A DNA stretch of 54,528 nucleotides from Welwitschia mirabilis (GCA_051453625.1 JBOZIK010000001.1:211401414-211455941); one strand, 5' to 3'. Shown: positions 1-11,960, counted from the stretch's first letter. A program made the numbers and translations. Notes: generated by a model not told the origin, from the sequence alone.

Positions 1-658
1 TTTTTTATTTATATTAATGTACATGTGTATTTTTATCATTCATGCATTAGAGTTCCTTAATAGGATTGGCTGTTATAACCTTGAGAGTTTTTTATTAGCT
101 CCCTCTTATACTTTTACATATAGCTATTATGCATATGTACATATATTTGTGTGCAATACCTGTTGATGTTGGTTTGAATATTAAGTTCTTGCATTATTCT
201 TTACATTCTTTCATATCCATGATTTTTACATGCCACTAATATAAATCATCTTAATCTATCTTACACTCATGCATATTGGTGGAGATTAGAGTAAGGTGTA
301 AGATAGAACTAAGTGTGGTCTGAACTCCTTTAGATGAGGATTACATAGGAATGATTGCTTAGCTGTTAGTGTAACTAATCACTCGACTGTAACCTACATA
401 CTACTTATGTATGCTTGTAATTGAGATTTATAATTAACTTTAAGCTTGGTTGTGGTATTAGTTTGGTGAGCTATCATCATATAGTTCACTCAACATATAT
501 CTTATGGGTAACTGAGAGGTAAGTCTCTCAGCCATAACCTAATTATTCTGTTACAATATTTGATATTATCATCTAAAATGATGTTCTATAATGTAATAAA
601 GTTAAGTATTTTAAAAAAAATCATGCTTTTAAGTCCAACCTAAAAGTGGGTTGTGATA
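1..658 (+). mobile_element. 5' LTR of an LTR retroelement (truncated by the window edge)
   Basis: From the first bases on, this segment is a diverged direct copy of 5349-6632. Shared blocks include the stretch around 36-50 (again at 5384-5398) and 114-420 (again at 5463-5765). The copy ends at 658 in TGTGATA, matching CACGACA at the end of the second copy. A Met-tRNA-type primer binding site follows at once, which is what fixes this as a left LTR. The true left end lies outside the window. The LTR codes for nothing. Divergence between the copies (many substitutions, small indels) indicates an old insertion. The alternative, two unrelated copies of a dispersed repeat, is less likely because of the primer site. 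Confidence 0.7.
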
Positions 659-661
659 TTT

Positions 662-679
662 TGGTAACAAAGCTTAGGT
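662..679 (+). other. Primer binding site (initiator Met tRNA type)
   Basis: TGGTAACAAAGCTTAGG lies 3 bp after the LTR end. It differs by two bases in its first twelve from the usual plant retrotransposon site TGGTATCAGAGC, which pairs with the 3' end of initiator Met tRNA. The position directly after an LTR supports the call. Confidence 0.65.
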
Positions 680-1573
680 CTAGATCCATTAATGAATCAA
701 TTTAATATTGGTTATTATCAGAGTATTAAATAACTTAAGGAGTTACTAGGAATGGAAACTTCTTAAGGAGGAAGAATGTAGCACACCATTGCACTGGAGT
801 GTGTGTTGTTTCTTGCATTGGAGTATGTGCTAAGGAAGTTCAATGTGGAAGACACATTCAAGCATAGGCAAATAAGGTTATTTTGAAGATGTTGGCAGAT
901 GCTATGCTTATATTCTAGGCTCTACTCATATTCTCTTCCCTGTAATCTTCACAGATTAATAGAGTAATCAATAGACCCTCTTAGGTTTTAGAAGGCTCAT
1001 TACTATAGACCCACATCAGTTCCTTGGAAATTGAAATCCAACCAATGCTCATTTATATAATTAAACTGGTGTTATCTGCAACATTGAGCATAACAGAATT
1101 GTAGCTCTTAACCTCACAGTAGTTTTTATTTTTCATTTATTCACTCCTTCACATAAAAGTTACAAGAAAGCTTAAAATCACATGATGATCCTTGGTGTTT
1201 TTATTAAAGAAGTCTCACAATCTATGACTCTCTGATATCAATGTATTGCATTCTGGAAGGGGTGGCGTGTTGTGTATTTATTTATCCTTCAAGGAGATGA
1301 TTGCACATGCACTTTGTGATGNNNNNNNNNNNNNNGAATAGAGGCTAAGATGCCTTAGCTATGTATTTTTTGACTTTCAATCTTCAACCTCATGCAAGGA
1401 AACTTTTTTAAGCCTTTTTTAATATGAATCAAAGTGCTTGGAAGTATTTTCAAGAAGGTAAGGATAAATGCAAAAGAAAAATGCTAAAAAAGTATTATGA
1501 CTCTTCTTTAGGACTTCATCATTCTTGGGCTTCATTTCAACTTTGGCCCTCAATTACGAGAGTTGTGTGCCGC
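680..1573. other. Non-coding internal region with a polypurine-like tract
   Basis: I see no protein-coding similarity. A purine-rich run at 765-776 (AAGGAGGAAGAA) is followed by TGTAGCACACC, the style of junction found at the 3' polypurine tract and LTR start of gypsy elements. Downstream, 880-1000 is LTR-like non-coding sequence. A 14-base run of N lies at 1322-1335. Confidence 0.35.
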
Positions 1574-1692
1574 TTATGTTTCGACCACTTCTAATTTTTG
1601 TGCTATAAATTCAATATGGAAGAGAAAATGGAGTCCATGGCAAGTTGATGATTCTTCGTAAGGAATTTCAAATTCCTTTTCATCTAGAGACA

Positions 1693-2550
1693 AGGATAAG
1701 TCTTCGACTTCAGTGTCATGCAACAGCGATCCATTTGAGGAAGCTATTATTAAAGTTANNNNNNNNNNNNNNNNNNNNNNNNNNNNNNNNNNNNNNNNNN
1801 NNNNNNNNNNNNNNNNNNNNNNNNNNNNNNNNNNNNNNNNNNNNNNNNNNNNNNNNNNNNNNNNNNNNNNNNNNNNNNNNNNNNNNNNNNNNNNNNNNNN
1901 NNNNNNNNNNNNNNNNNNNNNNNNNNNNNNNNNNNNNNNNNNNNNNNNNNNNNNNNNNNNNNNNNNNNNNNNNNNNNNNNNNNNNNNNNNNNNNNNNNNN
2001 NNNNNNNNNNNNNNNNNNNNNNNNNNNNNNNNNNNNNNNNNNNNNNNNNNNNNNNNNNNNNNNNNNNNNNNNNNNNNNNNNNNNNNNNNNNNNNNNNNNN
2101 NNNNNNNNNNNNNNNNNNNNNNNNNNNNNNNNNNNNNNNNNNNNNNNNNNNNNNNNNNNNNNNNNNNNNNNNNNNNNNNNNNNNNNNNNNNNNNNNNNNN
2201 NNNNNNNNNNNNNNNNNNNNNNNNNNNNNNNNNNNNNNNNNNNNNNNNNNNNNNNNNNNNNNNNNNNNNNNNNNNNNNNNNNNNNNNNNNNNNNNNNNNN
2301 NNNNNNNNNNNNNNNNNNNNNNNNNNNNNNNNNNNNNNNNNNNNNNNNNNNNNNNNNNNNNNNNNNNNNNNNNNNNNNNNNNNNNNNNNNNNNNNNNNNN
2401 NNNNNNNNNNNNNNNNNNNNNNNNNNNNNNNNNNNNNNNNNNNNNNNNNNNNNNNNNNNNNNNNNNNNNNNNNNNNNNNNNNNNAGGATGAGTCTTCAAC
2501 TTCAGTGTCATGCAGCAGCGATCCATCTGAGGAAGCTATTCTTAAAGTTA
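1693..2550. repeat. 66-bp duplicated unit on both sides of a 726-base gap
   Basis: 1693-1758 and 2485-2550 align over 66 bp with five differences. The gap at 1759-2484 begins exactly where copy one stops, and copy two begins exactly where the gap ends. Both strands are open through both copies. On plus, the shared core reads SSTSVSC and continues to a stop at 2571-2573. On minus, the shared core reads SLLHDTEVED. The segment may be a coding tandem repeat of a gag-like or unknown protein whose middle copies failed to assemble. I cannot tell which strand, if either, is coding. Confidence 0.45.
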
Positions 2551-2586
2551 TTTCAGCCACTGTCTATGATTAAAATAATGGTTTGA

Positions 2587-4090
2587 AAGACACTCTTAAA
2601 AATAATAGTTCTATCAGAAGAATAAGTAACTAATTGACAACTTTGTATGTTTAATTGTCTATTTTTGCACCTAATGTCGTTCTGCAATTAATTTCTAGGA
2701 ATATCCTAGTCCATTTTGACTATCCAAAATCCTTATCCAAGTCTGTTGTTCTAATATAACTCCCATGGACTGTGATGCTCAATGATTGCATTGTGGAGGG
2801 TTGAATTTCAAAGGACATAGAAGTTGTTGTCTAAGTGATTTTGAAAGGTTAGGAAAAGGGAATCTGCAGGTGACTAGCTATAGTTGGTATGCTAGTCTAT
2901 TTGGATTGGGTAGTGGTGGATGAGATTGTGAATTGAGGGTTTATTTTGATCTACTGGATTAGGTACCTTTATGTCTCTATGCTGAGTGTAAGAGGCTTGA
3001 TTGAAACTATGGTATTGCTCTATGCTGCATTTTCTTCCCTCACTCTTAGAAAAAAAAAAGAAAAGAAAAGAAAAGAAAAGAAAAAGAAAAAAACCAAAGT
3101 AGTATCAATCACAACACATGCTACAGCCTCAACACTAACTCCAACGACATTGTCAATCTTATGGCTTACATTCATAGAATTTGGATTGTAAACATGAGGT
3201 GAAAAGTTTGGCATAGAATTAACTATTAGAAAAGAAGAAGTTCAATTATTTTAGAGGGCATGGAGCCACTATCAAACTATGAGTTGCAATCAAGAAAAAA
3301 TCACTTCAACTCATAAAACTATACAAGTCTTTAATGAAAAGCAACAACACCATTAGAGAGCTTTAAGATTTAAGTATGACAATTGGTTTTAGACAAGAGT
3401 ACATGGAATTTTATCCACTAGAAGAGATTGAAGGTATGGACTACGATTATGGCAGTACTGCACTACCTTATTAATTACATTAATTGGAATTAAAAGTAAT
3501 ACTTGGGATGGAAGTTATGAGATTATTATTGCTAGAGACAATGTGGTATGTTTTTATGGTTTTTTTTCAATTGATAATGCTATTTCTTGAAATAATTCAG
3601 TTAGTTTAAGTTTCATAAGTTTTACCTTGAGTTTATATATCTAAAGGTATTTAAAATATGATCTTAGTTATAAAAATAAAATGTCCTCTAATTATTATTC
3701 AACTAAAAGAACTATATTTCTCAAGTGCTTAAATAGTTTACATAATGGAAAATTGTATAAATGCAGAGATGATGAAACTAGAACAATATTATTATTAAAT
3801 CAACTAGGCTTTGGAGTATTACCATGTTTAGATGTGATTCTACACTAGAGATTTAGATTATTATTTTGTATGTACTTGAAAATTTTGATACTTTCTCTTA
3901 TTCTCTAGAGTATCCATCCAATGGCATTTCTAAAAATGTCTTATAATACATTTGAGTAGTATTACATATGTATTATGTTATATTACATTATATTATATTA
4001 TGTTATGTTATAATATCATATTACATTATGGTATATTATAATATATTATATAGTACTATATTATATTACAATATATTACAATATATTATA
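2587..4090. other. Unassigned AT-rich DNA
   Basis: I find no gene, RNA or recognised transposon domain here. From about 3950 the sequence becomes almost pure A/T built from TATTA and TATAT words and grades into the inverted repeat that follows. Confidence 0.5.
3050..3093 (+). repeat. (AAAAG)n microsatellite
   Basis: A run of A is followed by about six AAAAG units and then an A-rich tail. Short open frames across it on both strands (Lys-rich on plus, Phe-rich on minus) are by-products of the repeat. Confidence 0.9.
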
Positions 4091-4096
4091 TCATGT

Positions 4097-4249
4097 TAAT
4101 TTATATGTACAATGTTACATATATTATATTATATTAAATTATATATATATATAATTATTATGATATAATATATAATATAATATACAATATATAATACAAT
4201 AATATAATATAATATAATATAATATATGTAACATTGTACATATAAATTA
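4097..4249. repeat. Perfect 40-nt inverted repeat (hairpin)
   Basis: The left arm 4097-4136 is the exact reverse complement of the right arm 4210-4249. The spacer is 73 nt and itself consists of TA-rich words. The arms contain a non-simple core (TTATATGTACAATGTTACAT in the left arm), so this is more than chance pairing of TA repeats. The N gap at 4261-4494 starts 11 bases after the right arm, as expected if a long hairpin stopped assembly. It could be a small MITE-like hairpin element or a local palindrome. Confidence 0.75.
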
Positions 4250-4260
4250 TATTATATTAA

Positions 4261-4494
4261 NNNNNNNNNNNNNNNNNNNNNNNNNNNNNNNNNNNNNNNN
4301 NNNNNNNNNNNNNNNNNNNNNNNNNNNNNNNNNNNNNNNNNNNNNNNNNNNNNNNNNNNNNNNNNNNNNNNNNNNNNNNNNNNNNNNNNNNNNNNNNNNN
4401 NNNNNNNNNNNNNNNNNNNNNNNNNNNNNNNNNNNNNNNNNNNNNNNNNNNNNNNNNNNNNNNNNNNNNNNNNNNNNNNNNNNNCCTTTTGTTT
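4261..4494. other. Assembly gap (234 N)
   Basis: A run of N directly after the AT-rich hairpin. The sequence after it (4495-5130) is non-coding. Confidence 0.95.
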
Positions 4495-5348
4495 ACAGAT
4501 GTCTTTTTATAAACCTTTTATGTTCAATTTTTATAGAAGGGATTATTATTTTGTATTACCCCTCATAAGATGGTGATGTTTATGAAAAGAAAGGGTTTAG
4601 ATAAGATTAAATACTCTTCTTTAGCTCCTTAGCTAATGTTGTAATTATAATTTTTTTCAATAGAATGTTGTCTTACACTTAGTAATTAATTCATAATGAA
4701 TGTTAGATGTTGTTAGATGTATTGACTAATAACGATGTTGCTCCAAGTATGATTTAATGCAGTTATAGTATGGATAGTATAGCTATAGAGAGATGCAAGT
4801 TTTAGTATAATCTCCAATAATCATGGATGCTTCTAGTATTCTTAATGCTTTCAAGGTATGTATGCCTAAATATAAATTTCTTACATGTTCATGTGTATGA
4901 GTTAAATATTCCAAGTAGTTACTTATTGTCTTATGAATAAAATGATATAATAATGGTGATTATTCTATGATGCTTATTAAGATAATTAGACATTTAATTA
5001 GCAATCTTTATCCTTTGACTTCTATTGAGCCAAGTCTGTTGAGACTAGTGACTTAATCAATGGCATATGAGCTATTTCTTTTGGAATTTTATACATTTCA
5101 TATTTATATATCATTAGATTTATTATGTTATGTTATAAAAGGAGTAGCTAAGAGGTACCCTACTGAAATGGTGTGTAGTGTGTGTGTATGCATGTATCTA
5201 TGTTAGTCATATTTCTGCATGAGTTTACTATAATGACATTCTATTATGATACTTCCCTTACATTGGCTTTTACCAAGACGCTATAGTGAGATATGAGGGG
5301 TCTCTTATGCTTAGGGATGAAGGTTACTAATGGATATTTTGGCTAAAT
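4495..5348. other. Non-coding stretch leading into the right LTR
   Basis: No open reading frame or domain is recognised. The counterpart of the window's first base lies at 5349, so the true start of the right LTR must be somewhere in this stretch, but it cannot be fixed because the left LTR is truncated. Confidence 0.4.
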
Positions 5349-6632
5349 GGCCAGGAGGTTCACTATATATACGTGTATAGTCATCATTCATGCATTAGAA
5401 GTCCTTAATAGNNNNNNNNNNNNNNNNNNNNNNNNNNNNNNNNNNNNNNNNNNNNNNNNNNNTACATATAGCTACTATGCATATATACATATATTTGTGT
5501 GTGATATCTATTAATATTGGTTTAAATATTGAGTTCTTACATTATTCTTTGCATTCTTTCATGCCTATGGTTTCCACATGCCACTAATATGGATCACCTT
5601 AATCTATCTTACACTCATGCATATTGGTGGAGATTGGAGCAAGGTTTAAGATAGAACTATGTGTGGTCTAAACTCCTCCGAATGAGTATTATGTAGGCAT
5701 GATGGCTTAGCTGTTGGTGTAGCCAACCACTCGACCGAAAACTACAAACTTCTTGTGTATGTTTGTAATTGAGATTTCTAATTAATTGNNNNNNNNNNNN
5801 NNNNNNNNNNNNNNNNNNNNNNNNNNNNNNNNNNNNNNNNNNNNNNNNNNNNNNNNNNNNNNNNNNNNNNNNNNNNNNNNNNNNNNNNNNNNNNNNNNNN
5901 NNNNNNNNNNNNNNNNNNNNNNNNNNNNNNNNNNNNNNNNNNNNNNNNNNNNNNNNNNNNNNNNNNNNNNNNNNNNNNNNNNNNNNNNNNNNNNNNNNNN
6001 NNNNNNNNNNNNNNNNNNNNNNNNNNNNNNNNNNNNNNNNNNNNNNNNNNNNNNNNNNNNNNNNNNNNNNNNNNNNNNNNNNNNNNNNNNNNNNNNNNNN
6101 NNNNNNNNNNNNNNNNNNNNNNNNNNNNNNNNNNNNNNNNNNNNNNNNNNNNNNNNNNNNNNNNNNNNNNNNNNNNNNNNNNNNNNNNNNNNNNNNNNNN
6201 NNNNNNNNNNNNNNNNNNNNNNNNNNNNNNNNNNNNNNNNNNNNNNNNNNNNNNNNNNNNNNNNNNNNNNNNNNNNNNNNNNNNNNNNNNNNNNNNNNNN
6301 NNNNNNNNNNNNNNNNNNNNNNNNNNNNNNNNNNNNNNNNNNNNNNNNNNNNNNNNNNNNNNNNNNNNNNNNNNNNNNTATATTGTATTATTGTAATTGA
6401 GATTTCTAATTAATAGTAAGATGTGTTGTTGTATTAGTCTAGTGAGCTATCATCACATAGTTCACTTGACGTGAATCCTATGGATAACTAAGAGGTAAGT
6501 CTCTTAGCCATAACCTAATTATTCCGCTGCAATGTTTAATCTTATCATGCAAATTGATGTATTGTAATGTAATGCAGTTAAGTATTTAAAAAAAATCATG
6601 CTTTAAATCCAAACCAAAACTGAGTCACGACA
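5349..6632 (+). mobile_element. 3' LTR of the first LTR retroelement, with two gaps
   Basis: A direct copy of 1-658, ending in CACGACA at 6632. The first gap (5412-5462, 51 N) corresponds to exactly 51 bases (64-114) in the left LTR, so its size estimate is right. The second gap (5789-6378, 590 N) has no counterpart in the left LTR and is flanked by the same roughly 22-bp string (TGTAATTGAGATTTCTAATT) on both sides. It therefore hides either a nested insertion with a duplicated edge or an assembly artefact. The 4.7 kb between the LTRs holds no gag, protease or RT that I can recognise, so the element looks non-autonomous or internally replaced. Confidence 0.65.
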
Positions 6633-8259
6633 CCACAGTCCTTCTAATGGGGTTACCCTTGTCTCTAAAAAAAGTAAAGAAACATATGTAAATCACGTTG
6701 ATAGAGCTTTCAAGTCATTAGTCAATTCTAATTACCTTAGTGTTACACTCTTATTATGAGAGAGTACGATGCAATCTTGGTGATCTACTTATATTTTAGA
6801 TTTAGTAAATTTTAAATTTTCATTAAACCTATGTTCTTTGGTGATGAGATCTAAGTGAACCCTGCCACTATGACTTTGGCCTCCATTTAATATACCCTCA
6901 ATTTCCAAGGCATACGTGGGAATTTGGATCTCAAAACACGTGGGACGTTTCTATTTAATCGAGGCATGGCTTTTTCTATGGCCCAAACTTCATAGTTATG
7001 GCAATTAAGACTACTCAATAAGCTTCAAAAGGCAGCTTAAATCCCAACATAGATCTTTGTGTATGTAAAGCTTCCTATGCCTGCCACCAATTAAAACTTA
7101 TCACTGGTAAAATCGATAAGTGTTTAAGGTGAAAAGTAATTTTCATTTTTATTACTTAATTAAGCAGAATTAATAAAATTATTAAGTGTGTAATAATGAA
7201 AAAGCAAAGAAAATTCACTACATAAGAGAAGAGTCCAATGTCAGTGTAGTCAAGCCAAGTAAATATTACTCATCATCCAACTTGACTTGATGCTATTTAA
7301 ATTACAAACTCAGGCTAAGCGAAAAAAGGAAAAAAAATAAAGTCAAGTGGATCTTGCTTCATATCCCAAATTAACTTGATGAGAGAGATTTGGCTTATAA
7401 AACTTAAAAATGCCAAAATCTCAAGGAAAATCTTAAAAAGAGAGAAGAGAAGAGCCCAAAAACCAAAGAAAAGAGCTTAAAAAATTAAATCAAAGGATCT
7501 TGCTCAACATCCAAGTTGATTTGATGACAAAAGGTGAATCTTAGGTTTACTATTTGAAAAAATACTCAAATCATCAAAAAAATAAGAAAATACATGAAAA
7601 AATTAAACAATATATAAAACTATGCACATGTGCATAACATGACCAAAAGCCAGACACCGGTGATAAGCATTAAAGAGATTTAATGATTTGACAAAGTTAA
7701 AAAATCACCATGTAGGCACTATGAAAAACCAAAGTGCATAGCCCAAAAACATATATGTGGAGAGGTGAGCTCAAAACCTGAAAGAAGATTTAATGGTGAT
7801 AAGCAGCAAAGAGATTTAATGATTTTGACCATAGGAAGAGTGAGATAAGGAATGCATGGAAGGAAGGAAATCTTACACACTACAAGACTGATAATGCCAT
7901 CTGAAAGCAATCCCAAATCCCCGCAAATAGTAAATCAGAGTCTTTTTTACTAAACGAAAGAGACGAAAACGATCATACATACATTTACAAATAGCAAAAC
8001 CTGAATCGCTTCCACTTCAACCAAAAAGACATCCAATCGCAGTCACTCCCACATAAAAATAATGAAGCTCCTTTGATTTCCACCAAAACAATCATATGAA
8101 GGCCGCCATGTAAACAGTGGAAACACAGAAGAAAAACTATACCTTTCTTTCTGCCTTTAATATTCTAAGACTTAGCAGCGTAAATTTTTGTTACCGCTAC
8201 GTGTAAAATCATCGGTAAAAGAACAAACAAGAAATCTTGAAAAGTAAACACTGCAGATC
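6633..8259. other. Unassigned DNA
   Basis: No coding region is recognised. It contains short local repeats, for example GTGATAAGCA followed by AAAGAGATTTAATGATTT at about 7661-7690 and again at about 7796-7828. A-rich stretches occur around 7330-7620. Confidence 0.5.
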
Positions 8260-9639
8260 AGTGTGAGCAGCTAGCGCTTGAACAAGAAGAANNNNNNNNN
8301 NCTCAACGGAATTTCCACCAAAGAAAGACAGCTTAAAAGTTTCAAGAGAGCTCAATGTTTCTCTCAAATTGCTACGCTAATGGAGGTTCTACACTGTGAC
8401 GAGTCAGGTGTGTATTCTCTGCTGACTACGACGCCGTATTCAATAGCAACTGCGACGCTGTCTTCAACAGCAATTACCAGTGTGTTTATTGAGTTCAGAA
8501 AGATTGCAAAATAGCCTCAAGAGAATCAGAAGTGATGGCGGGTGATGTCATCGATATTAGCAGCAGGCGGTATCAGGGCAGTGACAGTAATGGTCTACGT
8601 GTTGACAGAGGGATAGTAGCACACAAAGAATAAGAAAAAAACACTACGTTTCAACTGTTAAAGATATTCATCAGGAAGTTCTCCAAGACTAAACAAAACA
8701 AATTTTGTCAGTCTCTGAGGTGTTGCCTAGAAAGAATGCATAGATGGTGTTCTCTCAGTCTCTCTTCAAAGCTCAAGAAGCAACGACGAAGAAAATCACA
8801 AATGTTTTCATTGTCATTCAAACTACAGATTCTCTGAACATTCATGTAAACTTGTGTAGTCAAAGAGCATTCATAAATGAAGTTAGAGGCAAGTGGAAGT
8901 TGCCAGGAAATTGTGCTTCCGCCCAATTTTTTGCGAACGGTGCGTCTCGGAAACGGAATCGAAGTCGGAAGCGCAGTAAATGCACAATGGGTACGTCGCA
9001 CCTAGTGGCTGCAGAGTTTTCTGCCTTTGTCATGATTCTTTTCGTTTTCCTCTTCAATTTTTGACCTTCCTTCTATTTCCCTCTCATTTTCATTTTGTGC
9101 AACTGGCGTAGAACTTCATCCAGTGCTGCAAATACAAGGAAGAGGGTTTTATGGCTCGGATTCAGATGCATCACAGTTAAAACAACACGCCGGTGACATA
9201 CCGCATACGTATTTGTAGGAAGAAAATCAGAGAAAGGAGCGGTAAGAAGAAAAAAACTGTGGAGAGCGTTTGGATTACAAAACAAGGGTTTAGTTAATAT
9301 GCTTTTTTTTTGAAGTAAATGATTTCTGAAAGTTCTTGCATTTAAACGTTTAACTAGTTCTTCTATATGCAGCTGCGTTTTTCTCTGAAGTAATCTTAGC
9401 CTTTTTGGAAAAACATTAGATTTAAAATATAGCTTTTCGATTATAAAATAACATTAAGCAGTTAACAAAGACTGAATCTGTTAGCCTTTAGCTTTCTTCT
9501 TCAGACATGTGGCATTCAATTTACTTCACTGCAAGAAGTACCAATTATTATATTGGGTGTATGCCTTACAATCAAGCCTGATAGAAATTGCATTACGCAT
9601 CCTAACATGTATGAGCGGTGTTCATGCTGGTACGTAAAT
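8260..9639. other. Unassigned stretch, locally GC-richer
   Basis: About 8380-9250 is richer in G, C and CpG than its surroundings. Overlapping open frames of 65-106 codons occur on both strands around 8700-9060, but none resembles a known family and no frame is clearly preferred. It could be the first exon and promoter of a decayed gene. A 10-base N run lies at 8292-8301. Confidence 0.3.
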
Positions 9640-11960
9640 GTAATGTGAAAATCCAGACAGTTAAAACAGTCAGTTGCAATAGAAGGGGTTCTGTGATTAT
9701 CAAAATAACTAAATAAATAAAAGTTATTAAACACATTTTAGTATCACGAGTATACATACCGTTGGTATTAACAAATCCGGCTTGGAGAGGACCGCTAGAG
9801 AGCAAAGAGAGAATTTCTGTGGTCCTCAGATGAGTGTGCGGAAGGTTGCTTGTGTTCAATATGCATCTGCGTTTACTGTAACTGTGTTGAGAACTTCTCA
9901 TGGAATCCTAGAGCCACTATTTTAAACACCATTGCCAGGTTATCAATTAAAGTGTTCAATTTTGGAATCCAGTTTAGAAACTTGTGTTCTAACCACAGAG
10001 GAAGCTACTGTAACTTTTGAGCTTCTTGAGCATGAATGTGATGACTGATTTGATGAGAAGTTATCTAAGACATGGATAAAATAGAAAGTGTTAAAGTGTT
10101 GCTTCTTACGTCTAGAAATTTATATAATGGCGTTTGAGATTCCTAAGAGAGAGTTTGTTTACCTCTGCTTAAACCTTGAAAGCAAATGGAAAATGAGCAG
10201 TCTATTGTTTCTTCACTGTTCGGGTTCAGAGGATGCATTTGTTCTTGAGAACTTCTTGGTGCAGTTGCCGATGAGACATCAAAGCTTTATTCTAGCTCAA
10301 TTGGCCTTGTTTATGATATGAATTTGAATTATCATCTTTGATAGTAGAAATAGCTATAAATTCTTCCATCTCTATAGAATCATTCATCAAACTAAAATTT
10401 ACAAGATTTGTTTTGTAGTCTCTTTCTGCAGCTAAATCATTGTTCTTCAAACGTGCCAGTTCAGAGATTAAAGCACATGCCTATGACTTAGCACAACCAA
10501 AGTCATCATATTTGCCTACAATAGAATGAAATGAAGCTGTGCTTATCTTGGTATTCAGTGTTTAATATTGGGAGCTATATTTCCTGTTTGAAGAATATAC
10601 TTACAATCTTGGCATTCACATTGTTTGCCATCCTGAAGGAGCTAACAAGTTTGATGCCCAGGCATAATTCCTTTAAGATTTGGTTCATAACTTTTAGCAT
10701 CGGTTGTTCTGTTTTGGATTTTATTCCCTTCTATAATGGATAGTGATTGCTCAACAGGTACCTTTGTATGTCTGCTCTCATCTTTAGAGATATCCTGCAG
10801 AGGCATCATATGTAAGGATGACAAGGTATCTGTTTTACCTGTTTCGTCCCATTATTTTGTATGCTAGATGTCCATGTTTCCATCTTGAGTTTCATCTGAT
10901 CTGATCCTTTGGGAAGCAGGTCATTTCCCAGACGTAATTCCAAGAACTTTTCCCATTCTTTCTCTATCACAGTTACATTCTCCATGCTAATCCGCTTTTC
11001 AATGGCTGCATTAGCTGTTCTTGTATCATATTCTCTCTCTACTTGGCAAATTTCAAGTCCTTAATCTGGAGTTTGCATTTGAGGGTTCCATTTTCCTTTT
11101 CTAACAAAGTGGATTTTTCCTGCAACATCCTAATAGTACCTTCAGAAGANNNNNNNNNNNNNNNNNNNNNNNNNNNNNNNNNNNNNNNNNNNNNNNNNNN
11201 NNNNNNNNNNNNNNNNNNNNNNNNNNNNNNNNNNNNNNNNNNNNNNNNNGAAAAGGTATGGTGAGAAGTGTGTCTATAGCATAAACAAAGAATCACTTGA
11301 AAGGAGTAGGGTCCTCTGATTCATGGAGCTTTTGATATCATATGTAGCTGCTTCAATAACGAACTTATATGTTTTGCTTCTATGGCTATAATGACTTCAC
11401 GTATTTTATAAATATTCTCAGACCTGAAATCCTTCCTTTGTCCATTCATCACTTCATTCCTTTTTTGCTTAGCTCTTATTTTCCCTTTATGTTTTACCAG
11501 GTTTCATTGACTCAATCCCTAAATTATGCATCACAACAATAAGAAGATTTTTCAAAAAGGGAAAAGCAACATGCTTAAAGCTTGCAACTTCTACCATCAA
11601 ATCCTTTTCAATAATATGCATTTCTTGTGATTGTTTAAAATATTAGAAATCTTTAAAATCTAGCAAAATTTTAAATCTTGGCAATCTCTAGAGCCACTGA
11701 GCATCTGGTTTTCATTAGAAGGGTCCTCTGCGAAATGAAAACTATCTTTTCCACCGCTTCATTATAATCTTGGAGCAGATTCATCACATTTTCTGTGCTC
11801 TAGTTGGAGAAAATTCTCCCTTCTAAGATAAAGGTAAAATAGTTGTCATGACCTCTAATGATCCATAGGTACTACATGGCAATTTTGATGCCATCAAAAG
11901 ATGAAGTTGGAGGTACTTGTTAAGATACTAAATCTTATGTGAAAAACCAGACAGTAAAAA
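9640..11960 (-). repeat. Large duplicated segment, copy 1 (blocks A and B)
   Basis: Block A (about 9645-11149, then a 100-N gap) matches 12815-14310. Block B (about 11255-11960) matches about 12175-12815. A third, partial copy of the start of block A is spliced in at 11943-12075, giving the order A, B, a, B', A'. Divergence between copies is moderate, with many substitutions and small indels. The duplication carries pieces of a coiled-coil gene on the minus strand. Confidence 0.75.
9765..11149 (-). pseudogene. Coiled-coil protein gene fragment, copy 1
   Basis: On the minus strand, scattered exon-like pieces can be read. At about 11149-11043 there is a charged heptad-like stretch containing MLQEKSTLLEKENGTLKCKL, typical of a coiled coil. 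Near 10290-10225 a piece reads SHRQLHQEVLKNK. At about 9880-9767 a piece contains NTSNLPHTHLRTTE and SGPLQAGFVNTN and ends at a good donor (G|GTATGTATA). Introns appear to separate them. Similar pieces in the same order occur in copy 2, and the NTSNLPHT piece keeps its frame between copies. I do not recognise the gene; a plant long coiled-coil protein is the most I can say. The 100-N gap at 11150-11249 removes part of the coil. Confidence 0.4.

Noticed and set aside
3020-3214. Lys-rich (plus) and Phe-rich (minus) small open frames
   Set aside because: They are translations of the (AAAAG)n tract and have no flanking coding signal.
3960-4260. Possible organellar (mitochondrial or plastid) insertion because of extreme A/T
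   Set aside because: No organellar gene, tRNA or rRNA is recognisable, and the words are simple TATTA repeats with a palindrome.
1574-6413. Long open frames made mostly of unknown residues across the gaps at 1759-2484 and 5789-6378
   Set aside because: They are open only because N codons contain no stops. Less than a third of each is real sequence.
8708-9064. Overlapping 65-106 codon frames on both strands
   Set aside because: No domain, no preferred strand, no splice or start context. Probably an effect of locally higher G+C.
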